Below, one piece after another: positions 56,853-64,000 of a stretch of DNA of 64,000 nucleotides. Origin of the DNA: Bittarella massiliensis (ex Durand et al. 2017) (lineage in GTDB: Bacteria; Bacillota; Clostridia; Oscillospirales; Ruminococcaceae). Positions within the stretch are counted from its first letter, which is position 1; the number at the start of each line of letters is the position of its first letter. Both the position numbers and the translations under genes were made by a program. The notes under the pieces were generated by a model. That model saw only the letters and a program-made list of their open reading frames with translations. It was not told the origin of the DNA and did no database searches. The DNA lies in the NCBI RefSeq assembly GCF_001486165.1, contig NZ_LN908977.1:567621-631620 (forward strand). The letters run 5' to 3'.

Positions 56853-56877
56853 GGAGGAAAAGAGAGGGGGAGTTACA

Positions 56878-57867
56878 GTGAACGAGAGAGAAATCTGCAT
56901 CGTCGGCGCGGGCCGGCATGCCCGGGCCAACATCTACCCGTCCATTTTGCTGGCGGGGGGAGAGGTGGCGGCGGTGGCCACCCGCAACGCCGGGCGCTCC
57001 CGCCAGACCCTGGAGCGGTGGGGCTTTCCGGAAGGGCGGGCCTACGGCGACTACCGGGAGATGCTCGCCCAGGAGGGATGCTCGCGGGTGGCGGTCATCA
57101 CCCAGGGGGAGAGCGCGCCGGCCATCGTCCGCGACTGCCTGCGGGCGGGCAAGTCGGTGCTGGTGGAAAAGCCCCTGGGCTTTGGCGAGGAGGAGGCCCG
57201 CCAGATCGAGGCGGAGAGGCGGGGGGACCGGCAGCTGATGGTGGCCTTTATGAAGCGCTACGCCCCGGTCTACCGCCGGCTGAAAGACTGCCTCTCGCGG
57301 GGGGAGCTGGGCGGCCCCTGCTCGGTGCAGGCGGCTTTTGCGGTGGACGCCTCGGCCTTTTGCAGGACCGACCGCGACTTCTTCTTTGCCGTGGCCATCC
57401 ACTATTTGGACCTGCTGCGCTACCTGATGGGGGAGGTGGAGGAGGTCTCGGCCGTCTGCTCGGGCGGAAAGGGGCGTTCCTACGCCCTGACCCTCCGCTT
57501 TGCCAGCGGCGCGGTGGGGAGCCTCTCCCTGGAAAACCGGAGCGCCTGGACCCGGGAGACGGAGTGGGTCTGCGTCACCTGTGAGGAGGGGTTTGTGGCG
57601 GCCAGGGACCTCTGCGAACTGCGCCTCCACCGGAGCGCCGCCTCTCCCCGCCCCTGGGCGGATGTGAGCGAGGGGGACTGCCTCTGGACGCCGGGCATGG
57701 GCCCGGCCTCGGGGACCGAGCGGGACCTCTGGCTGCGGGGATTTGCCGGGGAGGTGGAGCACTTCTTTCGCTGCTGCGAGGCGGGGGAGGAGCCCCTCAC
57801 CAGCGGCCGGGACAACATCCTGACCGCCCGGCTCTGCGAGCAGGCGCTGGCCGCCCTGGAGGGGTAA
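56878..57867 (+). CDS. Gfo/Idh/MocA family oxidoreductase
   Basis: A 329-residue NAD(P)-dependent enzyme: the Rossmann start ICIVGAGRHARANIYPSI (residues about 6-23), the VEKPLGFGEEEARQIEAE motif with the EKP (about 95-112), and the AVAIHYLDLLRYLMGEVEEV segment with the putative catalytic His. The family acts on sugars, inositol and similar compounds; the substrate is not known. GTG at 56878 follows GAGGGGGA. A single-gene unit with promoter and terminator. Confidence 0.93.
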   Translation: MNEREICIVGAGRHARANIYPSILLAGGEVAAVATRNAGRSRQTLERWGFPEGRAYGDYREMLAQEGCSRVAVITQGESAPAIVRDCLRAGKSVLVEKPLGFGEEEARQIEAERRGDRQLMVAFMKRYAPVYRRLKDCLSRGELGGPCSVQAAFAVDASAFCRTDRDFFFAVAIHYLDLLRYLMGEVEEVSAVCSGGKGRSYALTLRFASGAVGSLSLENRSAWTRETEWVCVTCEEGFVAARDLCELRLHRSAASPRPWADVSEGDCLWTPGMGPASGTERDLWLRGFAGEVEHFFRCCEAGEEPLTSGRDNILTARLCEQALAALEG

Positions 57868-57914
57868 AAAGAGAGAGGGCCGCGGGGAGTGTTCCCTGGC
57901 GGCCCTCCTTTTTT
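57866..57914. terminator. Bidirectional terminator
   Basis: A GAGGGCCGC/GCGGCCCTC stem (57875-57883 with 57899-57907) with an inner GGGGA/TCCCT helix, A run to the left and six T to the right. Confidence 0.85.
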
Positions 57915-57923
57915 GGCGGCGCG

Positions 57924-58868
57924 CTAGCAGCCGGATGGGGGGGTGAAGACGGTGGCGATCTCCCGCGGACAGCCGGGCGGGGAGTAGTAAAAGGCGTCGA
58001 TGTGATCGCCCTCCCAGTAGTAGTGCAGGGGCGGGCGGGACTGGTGGCAGGACCCGGCGGGGAAGTCGTCGATGATGATGAGTTTGATCTTCATCTTCTC
58101 CGGCAGGATGCTCTTGATGTAGACCGAGACGGTGTCCCCGGGGTGGATGCCCTCCCGCACCTCCGCCAGGCCCGCTAAATTGGGCAGCAGTTCGATGAAG
58201 ATACCGTAGCTCTCCACCGAGCGCACCACCCCCGGCACCGTGTCCCCCGGGGAGAAGGAGGCGGCGTTTTCCAGCCAGGTGCCCAGCAGCTCTTTGTGGG
58301 TGAGGGTGATCCGGCCCAGGCCGTCCCGCCCGGAGACCACCGCCCGCAGCCACTGGCCGGGGGTGAAGCGGTCGCGAGGATGGGCGATGCGGGAGACGGA
58401 GATGCAGTCGATGGGGAGGAGGGAGACGATGCCGCAGCCGATGTCCACAAAGACGCCAAAGGGCTCGAAATGGGTGATGGCCGCGTCGATGATGTCCCCC
58501 GGGGCGAGGCGGTCCAGGTAGTCGCGCTGACAGGCCTCCTGCACCAGCCGGCGGGAGAGGTCGGCCACCGGCCTGCCGTCGGCCCCCTCGCGCAGCCCGG
58601 TGATGCAGAAGCAGACCGGCTTGTTGACCTTGGAGATGACCGAGATCTCCCGCACCTTCCCCAAATCGGCGCCGACGGCGCTCTCGCGAAAGGGCAGCAC
58701 CCCCATGGCGGCCCCCAGATCTATGTAGAGATTGTAGCTGTTGTCGCATTTTTGGGCAATGCCTTCCAGCACGGCCCCCGACTCGATGGCTTCGGAAATG
58801 TTGGCAGTGCAGTCAAAGTGGGCAGGCTGCCTGCCCGAGGGCATGCCTTCCGGTGCATAACAATTCAA
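57924..58868 (-). CDS. S1 RNA-binding domain protein (ribosomal protein S1-like)
   Basis: A 314-residue protein with two clear S1 domains: LAPGDIIDAAITHFEPFGVFVDIGCGIVSLLP (about residues 120-151) and FSPGDTVPGVVRSVESYGIFIELLPNLAGLAE (about 207-238, each shown here only by key parts GDIIDA, GVFVDIG and GDTVPG, GIFIELL). A third, more degenerate S1 may occupy residues 30-95. It ends in a Pro/Tyr-rich tail. TTG at 58866-58868 follows GGAGG. Such short S1 proteins bind RNA; the partner is unknown. Confidence 0.88.
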   Translation of the reverse strand: MNCYAPEGMPSGRQPAHFDCTANISEAIESGAVLEGIAQKCDNSYNLYIDLGAAMGVLPFRESAVGADLGKVREISVISKVNKPVCFCITGLREGADGRPVADLSRRLVQEACQRDYLDRLAPGDIIDAAITHFEPFGVFVDIGCGIVSLLPIDCISVSRIAHPRDRFTPGQWLRAVVSGRDGLGRITLTHKELLGTWLENAASFSPGDTVPGVVRSVESYGIFIELLPNLAGLAEVREGIHPGDTVSVYIKSILPEKMKIKLIIIDDFPAGSCHQSRPPLHYYWEGDHIDAFYYSPPGCPREIATVFTPPSGC

Positions 58869-58982
58869 CGTGAAACCCTCCTTTTTTCTTACTGTATCAG
58901 TATATGAGCGCCCGGGCGGGAAATATGCGCCGGGAGCCGCGGGAAAGCCGCCCGCCCAATTTGCTGGAAGCGGTGATAAAGA

Positions 58983-59011
58983 TTGCCAAAACGGGGAAAA
59001 CCCTTTATAAT
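58983..59011 (+). promoter_or_regulatory. Promoter of the DUF951-prfA run
   Basis: TTGCCA (58983-58988), a 17-bp spacer and TATAAT (59006-59011), about 85 bp before the DUF951 start. Confidence 0.75.
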
Positions 59012-59098
59012 AGGGAAGGCAATTCGGCCTTTTTGTCCCACGGCGGCAAAAGGGCTTTTCGGCTGTTATTGATTTGGGAAAGGGGCGTGTGGCGAGAG

Positions 59099-59308
59099 AT
59101 GGACATTCGGGTCGGAGACAGGTTGCAGATGAAGAAAAAGCACCCCTGCGGCTCCTTTGAGTTCGTTGTGCTGCGCGCGGGGATGGACTTCAAGATCCAG
59201 TGCACCGGCTGCGGCCGGGTGGTGGAGCTGCCCCGCTCCAAGTGCGAAAAGAACATCAAGAAGCTCTTCCTCCTGCCGCGGGAAGAGGGACCGCAGGGGG
59301 GATCGTAG
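59099..59308 (+). CDS. DUF951 family small protein
   Basis: A 69-residue protein: MDIRVGDRLQMKKKHPCGSF then QCTGCGRVVELPRSKCEK. The family is short, conserved in Firmicutes, and carries Cys residues that could bind zinc. Function unknown. The RBS is weak (GGCGAGAG directly before the ATG). It lies 71 bp before prfA. Confidence 0.9.
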   Translation: MDIRVGDRLQMKKKHPCGSFEFVVLRAGMDFKIQCTGCGRVVELPRSKCEKNIKKLFLLPREEGPQGGS

Positions 59309-59379
59309 CGACTGCACTCTAACATGCTATGTTCCCACACAGGTAAAAATACAAAACAGAGAGTTGGAGAAGAAGAGAT

Positions 59380-60459
59380 ATGGCAGATATGTTTGACCGG
59401 CTGCGCTCGGCGGAAGAGCGCTTTGAGCAGCTCAACGAGCTGCTGATGGACCCGGCGGTGGTCACCGACCAGAACCGCTATCGGGACTTGATGAGGGAGC
59501 ACAAACAGCTGACCCCCATTGTGGAGAAATACCGCGAGCACATGGCCGCCCGGCAGGAGCGGGACGAGGCCAAGGCCATGCTCGACGAGGGCGGGCTGGA
59601 CAAGGACTTTAAAGAGATGGTCCTCGAACAGCTCGACGAGAGCGGCAAAAAATTGGAGCAGACCTCGGAAGAGCTGCGCATCCTGCTGCTGCCCCAGGAC
59701 CCCAACGACGACAAGAACGTCATCATTGAGATCCGCGGCGGCGCCGGCGGCGACGAGGCGGCCCTCTTTGCCAACACCCTCTACCGGATGTACAGCATGT
59801 ACGCCGAGCAGAAGGGCTGGAAGAGCGAGATCATGTACGCCAGCGAGACCGAGCTGGGCGGCTTTAAGGAAATCAGCTTTGCCATCAACGGCGACGGGGC
59901 GTACAGCCGCCTGAAGTTTGAGAGCGGGGTGCACCGGGTGCAGCGGGTGCCCGAGACCGAGGCCGCCGGCCGCATCCACACCTCGACGGTGACGGTGGCG
60001 GTGCTGCCCGAGGCCGAAGAGGTGGACGTGGACATCAACCCCACCGACCTGCAGATCGACACCTACCGCTCCGGCGGCGCGGGCGGCCAGCACGTCAACA
60101 AGACCGAGTCGGCCATCCGCATCACCCACCTGCCCACCGGCATTGTGGTGGAGTGCCAGGACGAGCGCAGCCAGTACAAGAACAAGGACAAGGCCATGAA
60201 GGTGCTGCGCTCCCGCATCCTCGAGGGGGAGATGCGCCGCCAGCAGGAGGAGATCGCCGCCGAGCGCCGCAGCCAGGTGGGCACCGGCGACCGCTCCGAG
60301 CGCATCCGCACCTACAACTACCCCCAGGGGCGGGTCACCGACCACCGCATCGGGCTGACCCTGTACAAGTTGGAGGCCATCCTCAACGGCGCGCTGGACG
60401 AGATCATCGACGCCCTGATCACCGCCGACCAGGCGGAGAAGCTCAAGGCGCAGGATTAG
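59380..60459 (+). CDS. prfA: Peptide chain release factor 1
   Basis: The 359-residue factor ends translation at UAA and UAG codons. The peptidyl-tRNA hydrolysis loop [16 protein letters not shown] (GGQ, residues about 229-244) is intact, and the codon-recognition region [15 protein letters not shown] carries the PxT motif of RF1. Length fits. GGAGAAG precedes the ATG. It opens a run with threonylcarbamoyl-AMP synthase, coaE and an aminopeptidase, spaced or overlapped by a few bases, an arrangement of translation-related genes. Confidence 0.98.
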   Translation: MADMFDRLRSAEERFEQLNELLMDPAVVTDQNRYRDLMREHKQLTPIVEKYREHMAARQERDEAKAMLDEGGLDKDFKEMVLEQLDESGKKLEQTSEELRILLLPQDPNDDKNVIIEIRGGAGGDEAALFANTLYRMYSMYAEQKGWKSEIMYASETELGGFKEISFAINGDGAYSRLKFESGVHRVQRVPETEAAGRIHTSTVTVAVLPEAEEVDVDINPTDLQIDTYRSGGAGGQHVNKTESAIRITHLPTGIVVECQDERSQYKNKDKAMKVLRSRILEGEMRRQQEEIAAERRSQVGTGDRSERIRTYNYPQGRVTDHRIGLTLYKLEAILNGALDEIIDALITADQAEKLKAQD

Positions 60460-60461
60460 GG

Positions 60462-61505
60462 GTGAGTGAGATCGACACCAAGCTGTTTGTCATAGACGAC
60501 GTCGCCCGCGACGACGCCAAGCTGGCCGAGGCCGCCGCCATGCTGCGGGCGGGGAAGGTGGTGGCCATCCCCACCGAGACGGTCTACGGGCTGGGGGCCA
60601 GCATCGACTGCGACGAGGCCATCAAAAACGTCTTTTTGGCCAAGGGCCGCCCCCAGGACAACCCCCTCATCGTCCACGTGGACCGGGTGGAGATGGCAAA
60701 GGAGCTCTACGCCGATTTCCCGCCGGAAGCGCAGGCGCTGACCGACGCCTTCTGGCCGGGGCCGCTGACCATCATCCTCCCCAAGACCGAGCGGGTCTCC
60801 GCCACCGTGTCGGGGGGGCTCGACACGGTGGCCGTCCGGATGCCCTCCGACCCCATCGCCCACCGGCTCATCGAGCTGGCGGGGGTGCCCATCGCCGCCC
60901 CTTCGGCCAACCTGTCGGGCTATCCCAGCCCCACCACCGCCCGCCACGTGCAGCGGGACCTGACGGGCAAGATCGACGGTATCGTCTGCGGGCCCGACTG
61001 CCAGGTGGGGGTGGAGTCCACCGTGATCTCCCTGGCCGGCCCAGTGCCGGAGCTGCTGCGCCCCGGCGCCGTGACCCTGGAACAGTTGCGGGGGGTGCTG
61101 GGCCGCTGTGAGGCGTCCCCGGCCATCCTCCACATGCTGAGAGAGGGGGAGGTGGCTGCCTCCCCGGGGATGAAGTACAAGCACTACTCCCCCAAGGCGA
61201 ACGTGGTGATTTTAAAGGGGGACTTTCCCGCCTACTGTGCCTACCTGAAAGACCACGCCGGGCCGGGCGTCTACGCCATGTGCTTTGACGGCGAGGAGGG
61301 GGCGCTCCCGGTGCCGGCGGTGCCCTATGGGCACCGGGAGTCGGACGAGGAGCAGGCCAGACACCTCTTTGCGGTGCTGCGGGACTTTGACGATCTGGGG
61401 GCCAAGACGGTCTACGCCCGCTCCCCCAAAGAGGAGGGGGTGGCCCTGGCCGTCTACAACCGGCTGCTGCGGGCCGCCGCCTTCGAGGTGATCGACCTTG
61501 GATAG
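60462..61505 (+). CDS. L-threonylcarbamoyladenylate synthase (Sua5 type)
   Basis: A 347-residue protein with the SUA5/YrdC domain (AIPTETVYGLGASIDCD, AKGRPQDNPLIVHV, WPGPLTIILP, VAVRMPSDP and APSANLSG, residues about 40-170) and the C-terminal Sua5 domain (residues about 235-347). It makes threonylcarbamoyl-AMP for the t6A37 tRNA modification. GTG at 60462 starts 2 bases after the prfA stop; the RBS lies inside the prfA end. It overlaps coaE by 8 bp. Confidence 0.95.
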   Translation: MSEIDTKLFVIDDVARDDAKLAEAAAMLRAGKVVAIPTETVYGLGASIDCDEAIKNVFLAKGRPQDNPLIVHVDRVEMAKELYADFPPEAQALTDAFWPGPLTIILPKTERVSATVSGGLDTVAVRMPSDPIAHRLIELAGVPIAAPSANLSGYPSPTTARHVQRDLTGKIDGIVCGPDCQVGVESTVISLAGPVPELLRPGAVTLEQLRGVLGRCEASPAILHMLREGEVAASPGMKYKHYSPKANVVILKGDFPAYCAYLKDHAGPGVYAMCFDGEEGALPVPAVPYGHRESDEEQARHLFAVLRDFDDLGAKTVYARSPKEEGVALAVYNRLLRAAAFEVIDLG

Positions 61506-62097
61506 GGCCCGGGTCATCGGCGTCACCGGCCAGACCGGGGCGGGCAAGTCCCTGATCACCGGTTGGCTGCGGGAGGCTGGGTGCCCCGCCATCGACTGCG
61601 ACGCCTTTGCCAAAGAGGTGATGGACGGGGACCCCGCCTGCATAGGAGAGATCGGCGACGCCTTTCCCGGCTGCGTCAGGGACGGGGTCATCGACCGCGG
61701 GAAGCTGGGGCCGCTGGTCTTTTCCGATCCGGAAAAGCTGGCCGCCCTCAACGAGATCGTCAACCCCCGCATCCTGCGGGCCTTAAAGGAGACCATCGAC
61801 GGCTGGCCAGAGGGGGAGATGCCCCTGATCGTGGACGGGGCGACCCTCATCGAGACGGGGGCCGCCGACCTCTGCGGCTTTTTGGTGGCCGTCACCTGCA
61901 GTGCCGCCGAGCGGATAAAGCGGATCGTCGCGAGGGACAATATATCGGAAAACCAGGCCAGGGATCGGGTGGCGAGCCAGCGGGAGGACCGCTTTTACGC
62001 CGCCCGTGTAGATTGGGTGATCGACAACAGCGCGGGCCCCCAGGCGGCCAAGGAGGCGGCAGGAGAGGCGCTGCGCAGATGGAAGGAGCGATTGTGA
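61498..62097 (+). CDS. coaE: Dephospho-CoA kinase
   Basis: The 199-residue enzyme phosphorylates dephospho-CoA in the last step of coenzyme A synthesis. The P loop VTGQTGAGKS (residues about 9-18), DCDAFAKEV (about 33-41) and the RVASQRED region are family features. TTG at 61498 starts within the end of the Sua5 gene. It overlaps the aminopeptidase gene by one base (TGATG). Confidence 0.93.
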   Translation: MDRARVIGVTGQTGAGKSLITGWLREAGCPAIDCDAFAKEVMDGDPACIGEIGDAFPGCVRDGVIDRGKLGPLVFSDPEKLAALNEIVNPRILRALKETIDGWPEGEMPLIVDGATLIETGAADLCGFLVAVTCSAAERIKRIVARDNISENQARDRVASQREDRFYAARVDWVIDNSAGPQAAKEAAGEALRRWKERL

Positions 62098-63494
62098 TGA
62101 ACGAGCTGTCCCAGGGCCAAGAGCTGGCCAAACAGCTTTTAATGGACGACAGAAACGGCGTGGAAAAGGTGGGCGCGGAGGAAATCTACCAGGCCGACCT
62201 GTTCTGCGAAAACTACAAGCAGTTTCTCGACTGCGGCAAGACCGAGCGGGAGGTGGCCGCCCAGGTCACCGCCATGCTGCAGCAAAACGGCTACCGCCCC
62301 TTTGTGCCCCAGACGGCCTACCAGCCGGGGGACAAGGTGTTTCTCAACAACCGGGGTAAGGCCATCATCGCCTGCACCATCGGCCGCCAGCCGGTGAGCG
62401 CGGGGGTGCACATCGCCGCCGCCCACATCGACTCCCCCCGGCTGGACCTGAAGCAGCGCCCCCTCTACGAGGAAAAGGACCTGGCCCTCTTCAAGACCCA
62501 CTACTACGGCGGCATCAAGAAGTACCAGTGGACCGCCATCCCCCTGGCCCTGCACGGCGTCATCGTCAAGCAGAGCGGGGAAGTGGTGCCGGTCTGCGTG
62601 GGCGAGTCGGCCGACGACCCGGTGTTCTGCGTCACCGACCTGCTGCCCCACCTGGCCGCCGAGCAGATGAAGCGGACGCTGGGCGACGGCGTCAAGGGGG
62701 AGGAGCTGAACATCCTCATCGGCAGCCGCCCCTTCTTGGACGACAAGGTGTCCGAGAAGGTCAAGCTGAACATCATGCAGATCCTGGCCCAGAAATACGG
62801 CATCACCGAGCGGGACTTCCTCTCGGCCGAGCTGGAGATGGTGCCCGCCTTCAAGGCGCAGGACGTGGGCTTTGACCGCAGCATGATTGGCGCCTACGGC
62901 CACGACGACCGGGTCTGCGCCTACACCGCCCTCATGGCCGAGATGGCCGCTCAGTCCCCCGAGTACACCACCGTCACCATCCTGGCGGACAAGGAGGAGA
63001 CCGGCAGCGACGGCAACACCGGCCTGAACTCCTCCTACCTGAAATACTTTGTGGCCGACTTGGCGGCCTGCTTTGGCGCCAACGGGCGGGACGTCCTCTC
63101 CCATTCCCGCTGCCTCTCGGCCGACGTGAACGCGGCCTATGACCCCACTTTCCCCGACGTGACCGAGCCGATGAACACCGCCTACCTCAACCGGGGCGTG
63201 GTGGTCACCAAATTCACCGGTTCCCGCGGCAAGGGCGGCACCTCCGACGCATCGGCCGAGTATGTGGGCTATGTGCGGCGGCTGCTGGAGCAGGAGAACG
63301 TGCTCTGGCAGACCGGCGAATTGGGCAAGGTCGACGCCGGCGGCGGCGGGACGGTGGCCCTTTACATCGCCAACCTCAACGTGGACGTCATCGACGTGGG
63401 GGTGCCGGTGCTCTCGATGCACGCGCCCTTCGAGGTGGTGTCCAAACTGGACGTCTACATGGCCTACCGGGCCTTCCGGGCGTTTTACAAGTAA
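62097..63494 (+). CDS. M18 family aminopeptidase
   Basis: The 465-residue enzyme is a zinc aminopeptidase of the M18 family (aspartyl-aminopeptidase type). Metal ligands include HIAAAHIDSPRLDLK (His and Asp, residues about 102-116), ILADKEETGSDG (about 297-308, Glu pair), and a C-terminal SMHAPFEVVS (His). Length fits the family. It trims N-terminal residues from peptides in the cytoplasm. GGAAGGAG precedes the ATG, which overlaps the coaE stop. Confidence 0.95.
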   Translation: MNELSQGQELAKQLLMDDRNGVEKVGAEEIYQADLFCENYKQFLDCGKTEREVAAQVTAMLQQNGYRPFVPQTAYQPGDKVFLNNRGKAIIACTIGRQPVSAGVHIAAAHIDSPRLDLKQRPLYEEKDLALFKTHYYGGIKKYQWTAIPLALHGVIVKQSGEVVPVCVGESADDPVFCVTDLLPHLAAEQMKRTLGDGVKGEELNILIGSRPFLDDKVSEKVKLNIMQILAQKYGITERDFLSAELEMVPAFKAQDVGFDRSMIGAYGHDDRVCAYTALMAEMAAQSPEYTTVTILADKEETGSDGNTGLNSSYLKYFVADLAACFGANGRDVLSHSRCLSADVNAAYDPTFPDVTEPMNTAYLNRGVVVTKFTGSRGKGGTSDASAEYVGYVRRLLEQENVLWQTGELGKVDAGGGGTVALYIANLNVDVIDVGVPVLSMHAPFEVVSKLDVYMAYRAFRAFYK

Positions 63495-63524
63495 GTGATT
63501 TTGCCTCCCTGAGGGGGAGGCGCC

Positions 63525-63553
63525 AAAAAGCGGGGGTGCTGCCCCCGCTTTTT
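63525..63553 (+). terminator. Rho-independent terminator
   Basis: AAAAAGCGGGGG pairs with CCCCCGCTTTTT around a 5-nt loop (core stem 63529-63536 with 63542-63549), closing the prfA-aminopeptidase run. Confidence 0.88.
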
Positions 63554-63631
63554 GAGGGCATGGGCGAGCGGGCTCCCAGCGGCGGCTCTGCCGCCCGCCT
63601 GTGCCGCGACAACAAGAGGAGGATTTGACCC

Positions 63632-64000
63632 TTGAAAAAGAAAAAGAGCATCGCCCTGCTATTTGCCCTGTATGCTGTGCAGGTGACCCTCTCCAACTTC
63701 ATCCACCCCATCACCCCCACCCTGTTTAAGGATCTGGGGTTCCCCGACTACATGTTCGGGGTGGCCTTTGCCGCCATGAGTTTTTCCAACTTTCTCTTCT
63801 GCCCCATCTGGGGGGTGGTGGGCGACAAGATCGGCCACCTGAAGATGTTCGGCATCACCGCCTTTGGCTACGGGCTGGGCCAGCTCTTCTTCGGCCTCGC
63901 CACCACCCCGGCCATGACCCTGCTGGCCCGGTTTTTCGGCGGCGCTTTTGCCGGCGGCTTTATGGTGGCCATCATGGCCTACCTGACCAACAACAGCGAG
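63632..64000 (+). CDS. MFS transporter (partial, N-terminal 123 residues)
   Basis: The gene runs off the right edge. The visible part starts MKKKKSIALLFALYAVQVT and has about four helices. The cytoplasmic loop WGVVGDKIGHLKMFG (residues about 58-72) is the conserved motif A of major facilitator proteins (G-x3-D-[RK]-x-G-[HR]). Start is TTG at 63632, 9 bp after GGAGG. The substrate cannot be told from this fragment. A terminator lies before it, so it has its own promoter. Confidence 0.85.
   Translation, partial: MKKKKSIALLFALYAVQVTLSNFIHPITPTLFKDLGFPDYMFGVAFAAMSFSNFLFCPIWGVVGDKIGHLKMFGITAFGYGLGQLFFGLATTPAMTLLARFFGGAFAGGFMVAIMAYLTNNSE

Overview
The window looks like chromosomal DNA of a high-GC, spore-forming member of the Clostridia, probably in or near the Oscillospiraceae/Ruminococcaceae. 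This is inferred from a complete cotJABC spore-coat operon, Firmicutes-style ribosome binding sites, TTGACA/TATAAT-type promoters, clostridial families of unknown function (DUF951, DUF3783, DUF4364, DUF6530), an FeoAB/DtxR-type iron locus and frequent RBS-supported TTG starts. I support 61 protein genes, two of them cut by the window ends. I see no rRNA, tRNA, CRISPR array, prophage or insertion sequence. Most of the DNA is ordinary housekeeping and accessory metabolism.

Layout: 1-5.7 kb holds a TetR-type regulator fragment, cotJABC, a tyrosine phosphatase, a YbaK-type deacylase, a Pit phosphate transporter with its DUF47 partner, and a lipoprotein. 5.7-15.2 kb holds pyruvate kinase, two YczE/YitT-like membrane proteins, a TetR regulator with a 7-TM target gene, phosphopentomutase and a HAD phosphatase. 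15.2-24.2 kb holds a DUF6530/GIY-YIG pair, MutY with a Nudix protein, a cysteine-rich orphan, a C39-like protein, TraX, a small multidrug-export protein, an RlmD methyltransferase and an alkaline-phosphatase-fold protein. 24.4-39.9 kb holds a LysR/chromate-transporter locus, two aminoglycoside-modifying-enzyme homologues, a membrane lipase, a very large GGDEF/EAL protein, a lipoprotein, a second RlmD and a GNAT-YoaP protein. 39.9-52.4 kb holds the MoxR-DUF58-transglutaminase operon, a eukaryotic-type branching enzyme, and a two-component system next to an ABC exporter. 52.4-64 kb holds feoAB with a DtxR-type regulator, DUF4364, an oxidoreductase, an S1 protein, and the run DUF951-prfA-Sua5-coaE-M18 aminopeptidase-MFS.

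The most unusual content lies between genes. Several long G-rich intergenic stretches are degenerate tandem-repeat arrays: a 141-bp higher-order array near 11.2-11.8 kb, nine about 51-bp units at 26.87-27.33 kb, and three related sites (14.2, 38.5-38.95 and 56.3-56.8 kb) of an about 108-bp unit. That unit carries a TTGTGGTATAAT-type promoter, intact only at array edges and eroded inside, and at all three sites it has the same orientation relative to the downstream gene.

Regulatory sites can be read directly: twin TetR palindromes, a perfect 27-bp palindrome in front of the DUF6530 operon, a shared 34-bp element in front of both the two-component system and the ABC exporter, a cre-like site on the pyk promoter, and Pho-box-like repeats upstream of pit. 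A head-to-head Tn5 mosaic-end (Nextera adapter) junction at 8754-8790 means continuity of the sequence across that point should not be trusted without read support.
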